The position numbers were made by a program, and so were the translations under genes. Of a stretch of 64,000 nt of DNA, positions 25,730 to 36,844 are shown piece after piece; the stretch's first letter is position 1; every line of letters begins with the position of its first letter. This stretch comes from Salminus brasiliensis (lineage: Eukaryota; Chordata; Actinopteri; Characiformes; Bryconidae). The DNA is taken from contig NC_132879.1 in NCBI RefSeq assembly GCF_030463535.1, positions 36,318,425 to 36,382,424 of the forward strand, in the 5' to 3' direction. The notes beneath the pieces were generated by a model that had not been told where the DNA came from, made no database searches, and saw only the letters and a list, made by a program, of their open reading frames with translations.

Positions 25730-26015
25730 CTAGTCTTGGAGTTTTGCATTGCTGTGAGGATTTGATTGTATTCTGCACTAGGTGCGTTAGTTAGTTAGTT
25801 ACCACCCCACCTCATTCATCTCCAGTATATATCTCCTCAACACTCCAGCTCATGCTAATTGTATACTACTACAACTACTACTAATAATAAAAGATAATAG
25901 ATGGAGCACCATCATTCCAGAGAACACGGTTCCACTGCTCCACAGCTAAATGCTGGGGGGCTCTATACCTCTCTAATCCCGCCAGACATTAGATGTCTAT
26001 AGGTTCATGTGTATC
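25730..26015 (+). repeat. Partial copy of non-autonomous repeat family A
   Basis: TTGCATTGCTGTGAGGATTTG, then a rearranged middle, then CCAGAGAACACGGTTCCACTG and CTCCACAGCTAAATGC. Both ends are lost. A CA run at 26060-26085 follows. Confidence 0.6.
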
Positions 26016-26104
26016 TGCTCTGTTTATCTTTCTCTCTGTCTGTCTACACAAACACACAAACACACACACACACACACACACACACTATAGAGTCTATAGT
26101 GTGT

Positions 26105-26300
26105 CTATAGTTGCTGTCGGGTGAAAACCTCATATCTACAAAATATCAAGTTTACAGGAATAGGAAAAAAATCTTCTTAACTTTCAATGGAAATCAATGT
26201 AAAAAGATTTGATTTCAAGTCAATTTTAGAGCGTTTCTATTGGTCCATTCCGATACATACGATATATAAAAAAAATTGTTTAAATACTAATCATTTACAT
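26105..26300 (+). repeat. Dispersed repeat E, longer copy
   Basis: GGTGAAAACCTCATATCTAC and TAGAGCGTTTCTATTGGTCC mark the family, which is also seen at 21.3, 22.3 and 33.4 kb. Confidence 0.55.
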
Positions 26301-26934
26301 CCCTAAAACACAAGTAATCAAACTTAATGTTGCTTATCATACAAAACCAACCCCATCATGCTGCCATGCAGATATTACACACATACATGCCTGAAGTACA
26401 TAGCACAACTGCCATGCCAATACAGAAGCTCAAGCTGTCATTATTTCCAAAATGAGACTTGTGAAAACACAAAAAAATAGGTTAGAAATATAACATCTCC
26501 ATCTCACAAAAGGGTTTGACTCATCAGTTTGACCTTCCAAGTTGGATGGATCAAGTCTGCAATGAAAAAGAAGCTTGAAAAATAATATTTTCATTGCAGA
26601 AATGAAATGCTAAAATTCAGCACATAATTACTGAAACCGGAGACTAGTGCTTTACATATTGCTCTATGAGAAAAGACAGCAAACTTCAGGCTGTCTCCAC
26701 ACTACACAAGACTTCCTTTCACCAACATGAGATTAGTGGAGGAATTTTCCGGTCTTGGAAGACTTGTCTTTATGACCTCCCTGCAGCCACCTCCTGGGAG
26801 AAGAGAATTTCCCATCTATCACTGCCCTACATAGCAAGACATACAGTGCTACACAATGTTCTGTTTTCTGCAAATCAGCACTAATCTATTTGGCTTCTTA
26901 AAACTGCATTTATATTTATCAGTTTAATCGGTTA
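26301..26934. other. Non-coding, no gene recognised
   Basis: A 72-codon ORF at 26666-26884 has no recognised family. Nothing else is seen. Confidence 0.4.
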
Positions 26935-27150
26935 AAAGCTACTTATTACTAATGGTTCTAAAATAATTATGTGAAAGTTTGTATCTTACTGGCTTGATCA
27001 AAAGTAGAGTTGTGTAAGGCTGTTTAAATTCACTCTGGTGCCAGAAATCTGTCTGCAAATGAATGCCTGACTAATGACATCATGTATTATAGAGCCAAAT
27101 ATGATAAAACAGGGACTTGCTCTTCAATCCCACCAGGCTGAAGCCATAAC
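26935..27150 (+). repeat. Duplicated segment G, copy 1
   Basis: About 210 bases (GAAAGTTTGTATCTTACTGG, CTTGATCAAAAG, TTTAAATTCACTCTGGTGCC, AACAGGGACTTGCTCT) recur at 28378-28590 with scattered changes. The two copies bracket a Tc1-type fragment, and both lie before LINE-like sequence, so segment G may itself be part of a retroelement. Confidence 0.75.
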
Positions 27151-27399
27151 ACAAACCTACTGGGCATTCTCAGACTTGTTACAGTAATTACGGGCGAATA
27201 GTAAGACAGCAGTGCCCAAGAATGCAGCACTGGCTTGATCTTGGGAAATTTCTATGTTCCATTCTAAGCAGCTGCAAATAACTATTGACATAGCCAGTCA
27301 AGACTGATTACTGTGCAACGCCGGCAGCACTGCTAACAGCTGCAAAATAATGCATTTTGAATCTGTTGAGGAACATCAAGATTTGAGGATCCACATCAG

Positions 27400-27474
27400 C
27401 TCCATGCAAACTCTCCAATGATGTCAAGCCACAAGGCTTAGTGCTTGGTCCTCTTCTCTTTTCAAGTGAAATAC
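27400..27474 (+). repeat. Possible LINE reverse transcriptase scrap
   Basis: Translation of about 27417-27468 gives PQGLVLGPLLFS, close to the (G)xPQGSVLGPLLFS block of non-LTR reverse transcriptases. It is too short to classify. Confidence 0.4.
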
Positions 27475-28065
27475 ACTCGTCACACATTTTATTAGGACAT
27501 CTAATGAACCTCATGAATTTATTTAATCAGCAAATCGTGTGTCAGCAGTGCAATGCATACCATTATTTAAAAATCGGTCAAAAGCTTCAGGGAATATGCA
27601 GATAAACACAAGTGATGACAGTGATTTGGAGTGTGGCATGATTTTCCATGCCAGACTGGCTGGTCTTTCTGCATTTCTAAAACTGCTGGTAGGATTTTCA
27701 TGCACAACACAAATGTAGCCTGGTCTGATTAACTTCAATTTCTGCAATGACACACAGATGGTAGGGTCAGGTGCTGAGTGCATTAATCCATGGACCCGAC
27801 CTGCCTTGTGTCAACAGTCCAGGCTGATGGAGGTGGTGTAATGGTGTGGGGCCTCTTAAAATCAATCCATAATAGCTTAAATTCAACAGTCGATTTGAAC
27901 AGTGTTGCTGATCATGTGCAAGGCCACAATTTACAAAGCAACATTCATCTCACAATGGTTCCATCAACATGACAATGAGTTTAGTGTAATTCAGTGGCCT
28001 TTCCAGTCACAGTCGGATCTGAAACACTAGAATGGGGGATTCACAGCATGAGTGGGTATCTGAAA
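27475..28065 (+). pseudogene. Internally deleted Tc1-type element with transposase pieces
   Basis: The left part holds TTTTATTAGGACATCTAATG, like the CACTTTATTAGG ends of one fish Tc1 subfamily. The translation then reads DSDLECGMIFHARLAGLSAF and LLVGFSCTT, matching the transposase N-terminal helix-turn-helix. After a deletion it jumps to MDPTCLVSTVQADGGGVMVWG (27790-27852) and NSVADHVQ, the central part of the same protein, and ends near HDNEF (27970). The first catalytic Asp region is missing. Dead copy. Confidence 0.75.
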
Positions 28066-28377
28066 AATCAAGGTAATGTTAACATAGACATAGTTTCCAA
28101 CCTTTAAGGGCTCCAAGAATACCAAGTTTTAGGATCCTAATTAAGCGCTTGTGAGTGTATCTTCACTATGCTATGCGGATAACACTTAACTCCATTCATT
28201 CCTTTTACATCCTGACACTAAGGTTTCTATTCACGTCTCTACATGTTTGACTGCTATACCATCATGGATGGGGCAGGATTAACATCTGGGGTAGGATTCT
28301 CAGCGAGATTAATCTGTGGAATCAGCAGCTTGTTAAAATCTCATTTATAATCCTGGCATGATTCACATATGGTTTAA

Positions 28378-28590
28378 TGACAGCTACTTATTGCTAATTG
28401 TCTCAGAATAATTATGGGAAAGTTTGTATCTTATTGGCTTGATCAAAAGCAGGGTTGAGTGAGGTTGTTTAAATTCACTTTGGTGCCAGAATCCGTCTGC
28501 ACATGAATGCCTGACTAATAACATTGTGTATTTTAATGCCAAACATAATGCAACAGGGACTTGCTCTCCAATCTCACTGGGCTGCAGCCT
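28378..28590 (+). repeat. Duplicated segment G, copy 2
   Basis: Second copy of 26935-27150, immediately upstream of the LINE remnant that starts near 28730. Confidence 0.75.
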
Positions 28591-28729
28591 GGGCTGCATA
28601 TCCTTGGAAGTCCTTGCCATGATCTTGTCATCTTCAAGAACTCTCTGGTCATTCCACCTGTATCTCTACATCTGGCAGCATGGCACATAGCTGCAGTGAC
28701 CAGTCTGGTTTAATATCTGTTGCAACCCG

Positions 28730-30291
28730 ACACATACTTAAAATCACAGCTACTACAAGCAAATCTCAAGTCAGTGCTCCCTGAATTCCACCAGCATGTG
28801 TACTTTGGAACCAGGGGGGCTAACATGATGAATCTTGTTTACACAAACATTCCCAGCACGTACAGCCCCCTGACACACACACATTATTGCTTCTTAGATC
28901 ACATCTCTGTGATGTTTATTGCAGCTTACAGGCCGCTCAACAGACGTGCCAAATCGGACCAGAGACAAGTGGAAACCTGGCCCCCAGGAGCTATCTCTGC
29001 TCTTTGGGTGTATTTTTAGCACACTGATTGGTACATGTTCAGGGAGGCAGCGACTGCAGGTCACTCCATCAACCCTGAAGGAGTTTACAGAATCAGTGAC
29101 TGGCTACATCAGCAAGTGCATTGATGCTGTTCCAGTGTCCAGACACATCACAAAACACCCAACCAGAAGCCATGGATGACTGCAGAGGTGCACATGCTGC
29201 TGAGGACCCATGACATGGCTTTTAAATGAGGGGATAAGGTGGGCCTCAAAACAGCAAGGGCCAAGCTTTCCTGGGCCATACGAGAGGCAAAGCGCCCCTA
29301 CACAAAGAAAATCTATTAACACTTTCAGGACACTGCTGACACATAGCACATGTTGCAGGGCATCCAGGCCAACACCAACTACAAGTCAGCTACACCTCCT
29401 TGAGATGGCCATGCCTCTCTTCCAGATGTGCTTAACAATGTCTATGCTTGGTTTGAAGCACAGAGCAACCTGACAGCAGGGAAGATCACACCTCCAAATG
29501 ACCAGTATGACTGTCCACAGCTGATGTACAGACAACTCGGAACAAAGAGTCAACCCACAAAAGCCCCAGGATCGGTTTGTTTACCGGTAGATTACTCAGA
29601 GAATGTGCAGAACAACTGGCAGATATTCTTGCAGACATCTTCAGCATCTCTTTGAGCACCGCAGCCATCCTTATATTCTTCAAGAACACCATCATCTCTG
29701 TGCTGCAGTGTTCTGCCATCCCGTTGCACTTACGCCCATCATTATGAAGTGCTTTGAGAGGCTTGTCAGAAAGCACATCAAAAAGCAGCTCCCCCACTAA
29801 CTGGACCCACTACAGTTCAGCATTCAACATCCTTCGGCATCTCACTGACAAACCGAGCCTGCTGGGACTGTCTCTGAACATAGACAAAACTAAGGAGAAG
29901 GTTGTTGTAGAATTCAGAGGAGTACAAGGTGACACATCAATGGTCTGCTGTGGAAATCGTCAGAAGCACCAAGTTTTCCAGTGTCCACATCACAGAGAAC
30001 CTCACCTGGTCACTCAACACTAGTTCCTACCACAGCCAAGTGAACCCAGCAGCACAGCTGAGAAGATCATCAGGGTCAGCCGAAAAGATCAGGGTCTTAG
30101 AAGGTCTCTCTCCCCTCCATCATGGTTATTTACACCATGCGCTGCATCTGCAAAGCCACTAGCATTTTGGACAACCCCACCCACCCCTCACACCGACTCT
30201 TCTCACTGCATAAGAGTCATCACTGCCAGACTCTCCAAGCTGTCAGGCTTTAGTCAGACACCCGCTCATCTTCTGCACATACTCTTAGCGA

Positions 30292-30295
<4 letters not shown>
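28730..30295 (+). pseudogene. L2/CR1-like LINE, ORF2 remnant with the RT core deleted
   Basis: Translations in shifting frames follow the order of fish L2/CR1-type ORF2: endonuclease end ([14 protein letters not shown], then FLDHISVM for the usual SDH motif), linker (PWMTAEVHMLLR, AIREAKRPYTK, QHMLQGIQAN), RT start ([19 protein letters not shown], 29726-29782, then LDPLQFS). At about 29820-29865 it jumps to LGLSLNIDKTKEKVVVEF and KSTKFSSVHITENLTWSLN. The stretch carrying the FADD catalytic motif is absent. Many stops and frameshifts. It ends before the CA run at 30298-30322. Confidence 0.8.
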
Positions 30296-30322
<27 letters not shown>

Positions 30323-32056
30323 AAAACACTCTTTTGATGCTCTTATCATGTGCCTACTTGTACACTTATCAGGTTACTTGGTGCTAAATACTGCGTACAT
30401 AATAACGGTTTTATTCTTGTACCTCAGTAACTGCTGTGTTCAAACATGTTATAAGCTGACTGCAAATACCCATATATCATTGCATGTTACATACCTCTGC
30501 ACCTTATCCCCAGCACACATTCAGTACCGGGTGCTGTGTCGGCGGTCCCCTCTCCTGTCTGTTTACTGAAGACCCATCTCTCCAAAAAGAAAACCTCAAA
30601 CAACAACAACAATAACAAAAAAAAAAAATTATATAACTATAACCTTACACTTTGGTATCTCAAATATTGGTATTTGTTATTTTTGTATCTAGGTATGACA
30701 GTATGAACACTGATTTTGGTTTCTGGCAAGGGTATTTTTCCCTGATTTGCAAAAGCAAAGGGTATTAGCACTGTTTCACTGTGTCTGCTAAATCTAAACA
30801 TGTTCTCAACGTACATTTGATTGATGTTTTGATATAGATAGAGCAGTGAATAATGTGAAGATACTTGACTAGTATCACATGTGATTGATTTGAAGTTCTT
30901 TTTATTTGTGGTTGGATAATGACACTGAGTACTCATTAAATGACTCCAGCTGAGGTAATACTTTTGTTAAAAGGACTGAGATTTCAGGCACTAATAAACA
31001 AATTAACTAATTCTAACATGTCATGAAAGCATAAAGCACATAATGTCAGTTTCTAAATGCACCGTGAACCATACAGAAATTAAAGCTAATTTTACACACA
31101 GTCCAGTCCATCATTAGAAAACCATGGAATTACACAGCCCATATTGCATTGTAGTTTTGCTAATGAACAGTGACCTAATACATATGAGACCAAAAACTAT
31201 AAAATGCCTTACATTTTTTATTGATGCACCTGATAAAGGAATGTTAGACAGCAGGTGTGCAGTAACAGCATAAATTAAAGCAGCAGTATGCAACAATTGG
31301 CACTTGTTGTTCCTGGGCTTACAGTCAGGAAGTGTAATTCATGCTTTAAGCCATTCCTAAAGGACATGCTTTTTACATGCATTTCACAAGATACAGAATC
31401 GGCATCTGAAGTGAAAGAAGCATGTGAGGTGGTAGAGTAATTTTACAGGGTTATACACAATTCAGATGCAGTGTTACGCAGTTCTGGCGAGTATTGTGCT
31501 ATCCACTTCACCAGAGTTACATGGTGCAGTTAGCAGCGTGCTGAGGCCGGAAAGGCAATGATAGAGACACTATTCATCCTATTATAACTCAGTGTAGTAA
31601 AGCTATTATTTTATTGTAAAATGTTTTATAATGTTGCTTTAAACCAATAAAGTTGTGTAAATAGGATCATATTGCCACGGCACATTTGCTAGCTAACTTT
31701 GAAGATATCTTGCAGGTAAACCAGGCCTTTTCACTTGCACTCCAATGAACAGATAGGACAACTTGTACCAGAGTGATGGAATCTGCTGAAGCAAAAAAGG
31801 AACTGTTTATTATCTAATAATAAACATATAAAACATGTTGGCACAGACAGGCACAGCTGCCAGTGGAACTTGTTCACTGGCCTTAATTGATGATGTGACT
31901 GTAGATGGATACATAAGTGTTTCAGTTCTACCCGGAGGTATGAGTACAAGAAATTTTAATCTTGACAAATTATATGAATGAGAAAACAAGATTTGAGTCT
32001 TTAGTGCAAGTTAAAGTCTTTGCCATAGGCCCTGTCCTCGGCCCAGGCCTTTCTAT
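30296..32056. other. Non-coding, no gene recognised
   Basis: (CA)n at 30298-30322, then possible LINE 3' flank to about 30.6 kb ending in a CAA/A-rich patch (30598-30628). After that, unique AT-rich sequence with no exon seen. Confidence 0.4.
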
Positions 32057-32222
32057 ACTCTAAAAATGAAGGTGCTACAAAAGGTTCTTTGAGTGATGCC
32101 ATGGAAGAGAACAACAAATCTTTACATCAAGTGAAAGTTTTTTTGGGGTCTTTTAAATGTTCTCACACAGCCCTCTGACATCACTCAAATAACCATTTGT
32201 TGCACCTTTATTATTAAGTGTA
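32057..32222. mobile_element. Palindromic MITE family D, complete-looking copy
   Basis: The ends CTAAAAATGAAGGTGCTACAAA and TTGTTGCACCTTTATTATTAAG are imperfect inverted repeats. Inside are GGTTCTTTGAGTGATGCC and GACATCACTC. About 165 bases. Confidence 0.7.
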
Positions 32223-33384
32223 CAACAGGACTTCAGATCCTGGGCGATCCTGGGTGACCGTGCGGGACCAATCTGGTGGTGGAGGGGAGGAAGAAGGGAA
32301 GAAACATGATATCAGCAGCATCTGAAAGCAACAAAATAGTGTGAGTGTGAGTGAGTAGAGGGCTTTTAAATACAGGTGGAAGCTGGTGATTGACTGGGGT
32401 AAAGGTGATACAGCATTTGAATCTCCTGGTAGAACATTCACTAAAGCTTTTATAGCCAGGTGTTATTACAATATGAACGAATTACTGCATGTTTTTGCAG
32501 CAGGATACATACTGGTAAAGCAACTATGTAGTATAGTATAGTTTTTTTTTTTTTTTACATTTACAAAGGGTGGTGTTATTGATCACCTAGCCTGAACCAA
32601 ATGATCAGCATTCACTTACTAAAGTCAAACTCAGAAACAAGAAAGAGGACTTTCTGAATCTGATATTGTTAATGGGCCACAGACTGCACAAATCTGCAAC
32701 TAAATATTAAACATGATTTAATATGAATAGTTTTGGTCCTCTGAAAAAGGGATCAATGTTGGACTTTGATGTGGGTCGCTTAATACTGTAAATAACCTTG
32801 AATTAAGGCTGAGATTCTGCACTTTAACCCCACAGCTGTTGTGGTCAAACCCAAAATGCTGGAGCAGAGATCCAAAACAACAAAGACTGTATTAGCATCT
32901 ACTTTAAGCTTGGACTGGTTTTAACTTTTAAGATAAGGAAATCAAGCCAGTCAAATATATATTAGTCATAACATGAGTACTAATATTAAGTAGATAATGG
33001 ACTGACCACTACATACCAGAAAAAAAAAATAGACTTGCTTGATGCTCTGATCCAGTCATCTGTTCATTAAACTTTGACTCTTGTCAAAGACACATAGCTT
33101 GTACGCTTGACTATTTAACTAGCTTTTAACACATCACCTTCAATTGTTCACTTGCTGCCTAACATATCCCACCCCTTAACAGATACCACTGTAGATGAAG
33201 ATAACCAATGTTTTTCATTTCTCCTGTTAGCGGTACTAATATTATTACTGACACATATATATGTATATTTATGTAATATTAGCACCGCTACTTATATATT
33301 ATCGTCACCGCCAAGAAAAAACAGTGACTTTATAAGAGAAGGCAAAAATGTGCTTAACTTTGAATAGATGTCAAAGTAAAATAA
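32223..33384. other. Non-coding, no gene recognised
   Basis: Poly-T run at 32543-32556. ORFs up to 75 codons, none recognisable. Confidence 0.4.
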
Positions 33385-33450
33385 GAGGTTATTCCAAGTA
33401 TTTTAGAGCCTTTCTATTGGCCCATTCATCCAGCATTATTGACACAGTGT
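33385..33450 (+). repeat. Dispersed repeat E
   Basis: TTATTCCAAGTATTTTAGAGCC and TTTCTATTGGCCCATTCATCC. Confidence 0.6.
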
Positions 33451-34092
33451 ACAGAGCAATAAGTAAAAAAACAAATAGAGACACAAGCCTTCATAGAAAC
33501 AGTCAGGTTTGGCCCAGTTAGAGACATTTACAAATAGCTATTGGAAAACACTGACTGAAGAGATCCCATGACAAGGCAAAAACCTTGTTCTTTTTCTTTG
33601 GTTTGTTGATTTCTTGCAGAAAATCAGTACGGACAGCAAGGAAGTTCATTAGTTGGCATAACCAATCTGACCAATCTGTCAGACATCTCAGGCTCAAGGA
33701 CACTGAATTTCTTGAAACACTTGAAAGCACAGAGCCTGTAATCTTATCTTTTGGTCGGAATGTGATTTATGCAGCTGTGTTAATTAGGCACACACTGTAA
33801 CACAACATCTTTTTGAAGAAGAAGCTGCACAGCATGTTTGCTCAACATGATACAAATTCTTGTTGTGAAAGCATTTTTATGACCCAGATGAATGGGTTTA
33901 TTGTCTTCAGTTTGAATGCAGCTGGTTGATTTCTGCACTGAAAATCAAATGCATTAAACTGACTTAGTTCACATGTGAAAAGCTTAACTTTACACAAATG
34001 TCCTTGCAGCCTGCTCTTGGGCTAAACTTGTAAGAAAAGCCTGACCAGGTCATGTAGTCAGTTGTTTTGAATGTTAAATGTTTTCACAAGTA
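33451..34092. other. Non-coding, no gene recognised
   Basis: Short ORFs of about 70 codons on both strands over 33518-33800 show no domain. Nothing else is seen. Confidence 0.4.
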
Positions 34093-34612
34093 AATGGACA
34101 AAAGTATTAGGACGCCCGCACCTTCATTGTTTCTTGTGAAATCAAGAGTAATAAAAAGACTATCCTGCTTTTGTTGGAGTATCTACTGTCTCTAATGTCT
34201 AGTGGAGAAGGCTTTCTAGATTTTGGAGCATTGCTGTAAGGATTTGATTGCATTCAGCAACAAAAGCATTATTAAGTTGAGGATGATAGATGATTGCCAC
34301 ACTACCTCATCCCCAACTCCCCAACTAATTTCAAACGTATTGGATAGAGCATCAACCATCATTCCAGTGAACACAGTTCTGTTGCTCCAAAGCTAAGTGC
34401 TGGAGGTGTTATCTCCCTCTTGGACACACCTGGCATTTGGCATGGTGCCAACAAGTTCATGTTTATCTGCTCCAGAGAGTCCTGTTCTTTTGGACTTCTT
34501 TTACAGGGTCTAGACCAGATGTGTGTGTGCTTCTGCACATTTGTGTCAGCAATGGATGTCACTTAAAGTAGCATTCATTTGAATGGGTGTCCACAAATAT
34601 TTGGACATTAGT
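34093..34612 (+). mobile_element. Non-autonomous repeat family A, most complete plus copy
   Basis: The left end AATGGACAAAAGTATTAGGACG and right end GGTGTCCACAAATATTTGGACA are imperfect inverted repeats next to TA (34091-34092; TA near 34613). The core carries ACTATCCTGCTTTTGTTGG, CCAACTAATTTCAAACG and CAGAGAGTCCTGTTC. At about 520 bases without a transposase it was presumably mobilised by a Tc1/mariner enzyme. Confidence 0.75.
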
Positions 34613-36480
34613 GTATTTTCTGGGCAGAGGAATGGCTCATTTCCAATTGTTTTGGTTTTTAAACATCCCTTCCCAGATCCATGTGCATCTACAACCTTCT
34701 TTCCCTGAAGGCCTCAGTCTTCTGTCTGAGATTTAGGCTTCCCCAAAATCTTCTGTAATGATGTTGCAATTTTCTGTAGCCGATGTGCTGTACTTGATGC
34801 ATTTCTACTAATTAAATTTTTTAAAACAATATTTCTTCTTCTCTGTATTTCTTTATATTACCTCTACCTCTCAGTGTGGTTAAAAGGAAGCTCAAATGTC
34901 ATATGTTTATAGTTTTTGATGGGGCGTAATTAATATTATTAATGAAAAAAGTACAGAATAAAGCGTGTGACTTACACACACAAATAAGAAAAGAAATATT
35001 ACTCCCATGATCCAAAAACGTCTTCTGGGTAAATCTTGAGAAACATCTCTCAGATTGCTAAATTCACAAATGACACTGCCAGGGAAATACAAGAAGCTAA
35101 CCAAAAGCAGGTTTACCTACATGAGAAGCCAATAGTACATCTTACCCCACATTAGTTTGAGCTAATTTCCCGGCACATCATTTCCCTGCACTGTTTTGTC
35201 TTTGAATGAAGTTTCAATTGCCTGTCACTGCGTTGATCTACAGTATTTTCCATGCGGAAACAATGTACACATTTAAACTATGTCCATTCAGTCAGAGTCA
35301 TGTAAAGTCAGTCTAATCAGGCTTATCTAACTGTTTCTGCCACAAGCTCATTAACACACTTACACACAGAGACACAAAGGGACTGGTAGGCTAGTCTGGA
35401 GGCGGGCCAGCTTTTTCCTCTGCTGAATATGAGGGTTAGGCTGCCTGCGCTGAGGAGTCACACTGTAATTTAAAACCACACTGCTTGCAGCCCCTCACAT
35501 ACCCACGTATATACACACTCTCGTGCAGACACACGCAGACAGAACTGAGCAAGCAGACTTTGTCCCAGGATCCAGCACAAAGCGAGAGGAACCCTGGATA
35601 CTCTGCCTGGATGACGCCTGACCGAGCTTCCCTGTGACCAGGTTCTTGTCCATGTGTATGTGTGTGTGTGTGTGTGTGTATGTGTGTCCATGCATGCATG
35701 GAAATGTGTGTGTGTGTGTATCTGTTGCATTGGGGGATAGTGGATAAGCTGTTACAGTACTCTCCACATTTTGATTTTTGATTGCTGTGAAACTGCAGGG
35801 TGCAGTGGCTCTTGCATGCACACTGTCTGCACTTCAAGTTTAGCATGGACCACCTCTGCTGGAATATGGGCATCTTCAGAGAGTTGGTTTAGCAAGCGTG
35901 CACTCACTTAAAGTGTAAATGTGTTTGGTGGCTCTCCAGCACCCCGCTTCAGACGAGTAATAAGGAACAGCCTCAGGTAATCGCTCAGAAACATATGCTA
36001 AATGGTCTCTGCTGTTTTCACACACTTCTACAACTACTATTAGTTCTGAGTGTATTCACCTACAAGTAGTTACTGTGCCTTGGCAGCAATGTTCTCAATG
36101 CAGTGGCTACAATAAGACAAACTTCATTGAACTGAACTGCGTAAAGTAGACACTGTGTAGATTATGGAGATGTGTTTCACAGGGATTTGTCTCATTCCAA
36201 TTGTCTTCGCTTCTTGTCTGGTGGGGTGTGTGTGTGTGTGTGTGTGGGGGGGGGGGGGGGTTGATATGCCTGCTAAACATCTGAATGAGTCAAAGCACTT
36301 CTGTAGAGTAAAGAGAGTGATACTATTTATGGCATTTTTGTCTTTTTATACTTTTGTCATTTTAGTCAAAACCCTGTGTGATCAACTGGACTACAGTTAA
36401 ATGAAAAGAGTGCTTGTATGACCCTTTTTCGCGTCCTTGCAGGAAAACTCAAATGGTTTTAATTATGCACTGGAGGCTAC
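34613..36480. other. Non-coding with TG repeats and a G run
   Basis: Compound TG/TATG microsatellite at 35655-35720, TG run at 36229-36245 leading into 15 G (36246-36260). Minus-strand ORFs of up to 145 codons here are built on the repeat. No exon was recognised. Confidence 0.45.
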
Positions 36481-36483
36481 GTG

Positions 36484-36538
36484 AGCTCGCTCTCCCGCTC
36501 TCTTTCTCTCTCTGTCTCTCTCTCTCTCTCTCTCTCCC
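36484..36538. repeat. (TC)n polypyrimidine tract
   Basis: CTCTC-rich stretch, nearly pure pyrimidine on the plus strand, about 200 bases upstream of the candidate TATA box at 36733. Confidence 0.9.
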
Positions 36539-36732
36539 CTTTCTCCTCATTCTTTGTCTGTCTCAGTCCTTCCCACTCTCTGGATTTTGCTGATGGATGT
36601 ATTTGGTCATGCTTGCGTGCCTGGGGGTGTAGCTGGTGTGTGTGAGAGACCGCAGGCAAGTCGGATAAAATCTTAACTGCTGAAAAAAATGGATTTTCAG
36701 TTTTTCAGTTCAGACGTTTGCTGAAAGAGGAG

Positions 36733-36841
36733 GAATAAAAGGCTTCACTTTTCCCTCTTCTTGCTTTTTCACTGCACCATGAACAGTCACTTTGTCCTGC
36801 GTTGCTCCCTGCTGAACTTTTCAAGCACCTGCCTTATTAAA
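36733..36841 (+). promoter_or_regulatory. Candidate lrrc17 promoter and non-coding first exon
   Basis: An AATAAAAG TATA-like box at 36733-36740 is followed about 100 bases later by a good donor (AAA|GTAAGC, boundary 36841/36842). A short ORF starting at the ATG at 36779 runs across that donor. This is the only TATA-plus-donor arrangement I noticed in the few kilobases upstream of the acceptor at 40289. The link to lrrc17 is a guess, and the true first exon may lie elsewhere. Confidence 0.2.
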
Positions 36842-36844
36842 GTA

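Noticed and set aside
35436..35873. 145-codon ORF on the minus strand with His/Thr repeats
   Set aside because: It is built around the TG/CA microsatellite; no splice or domain support.
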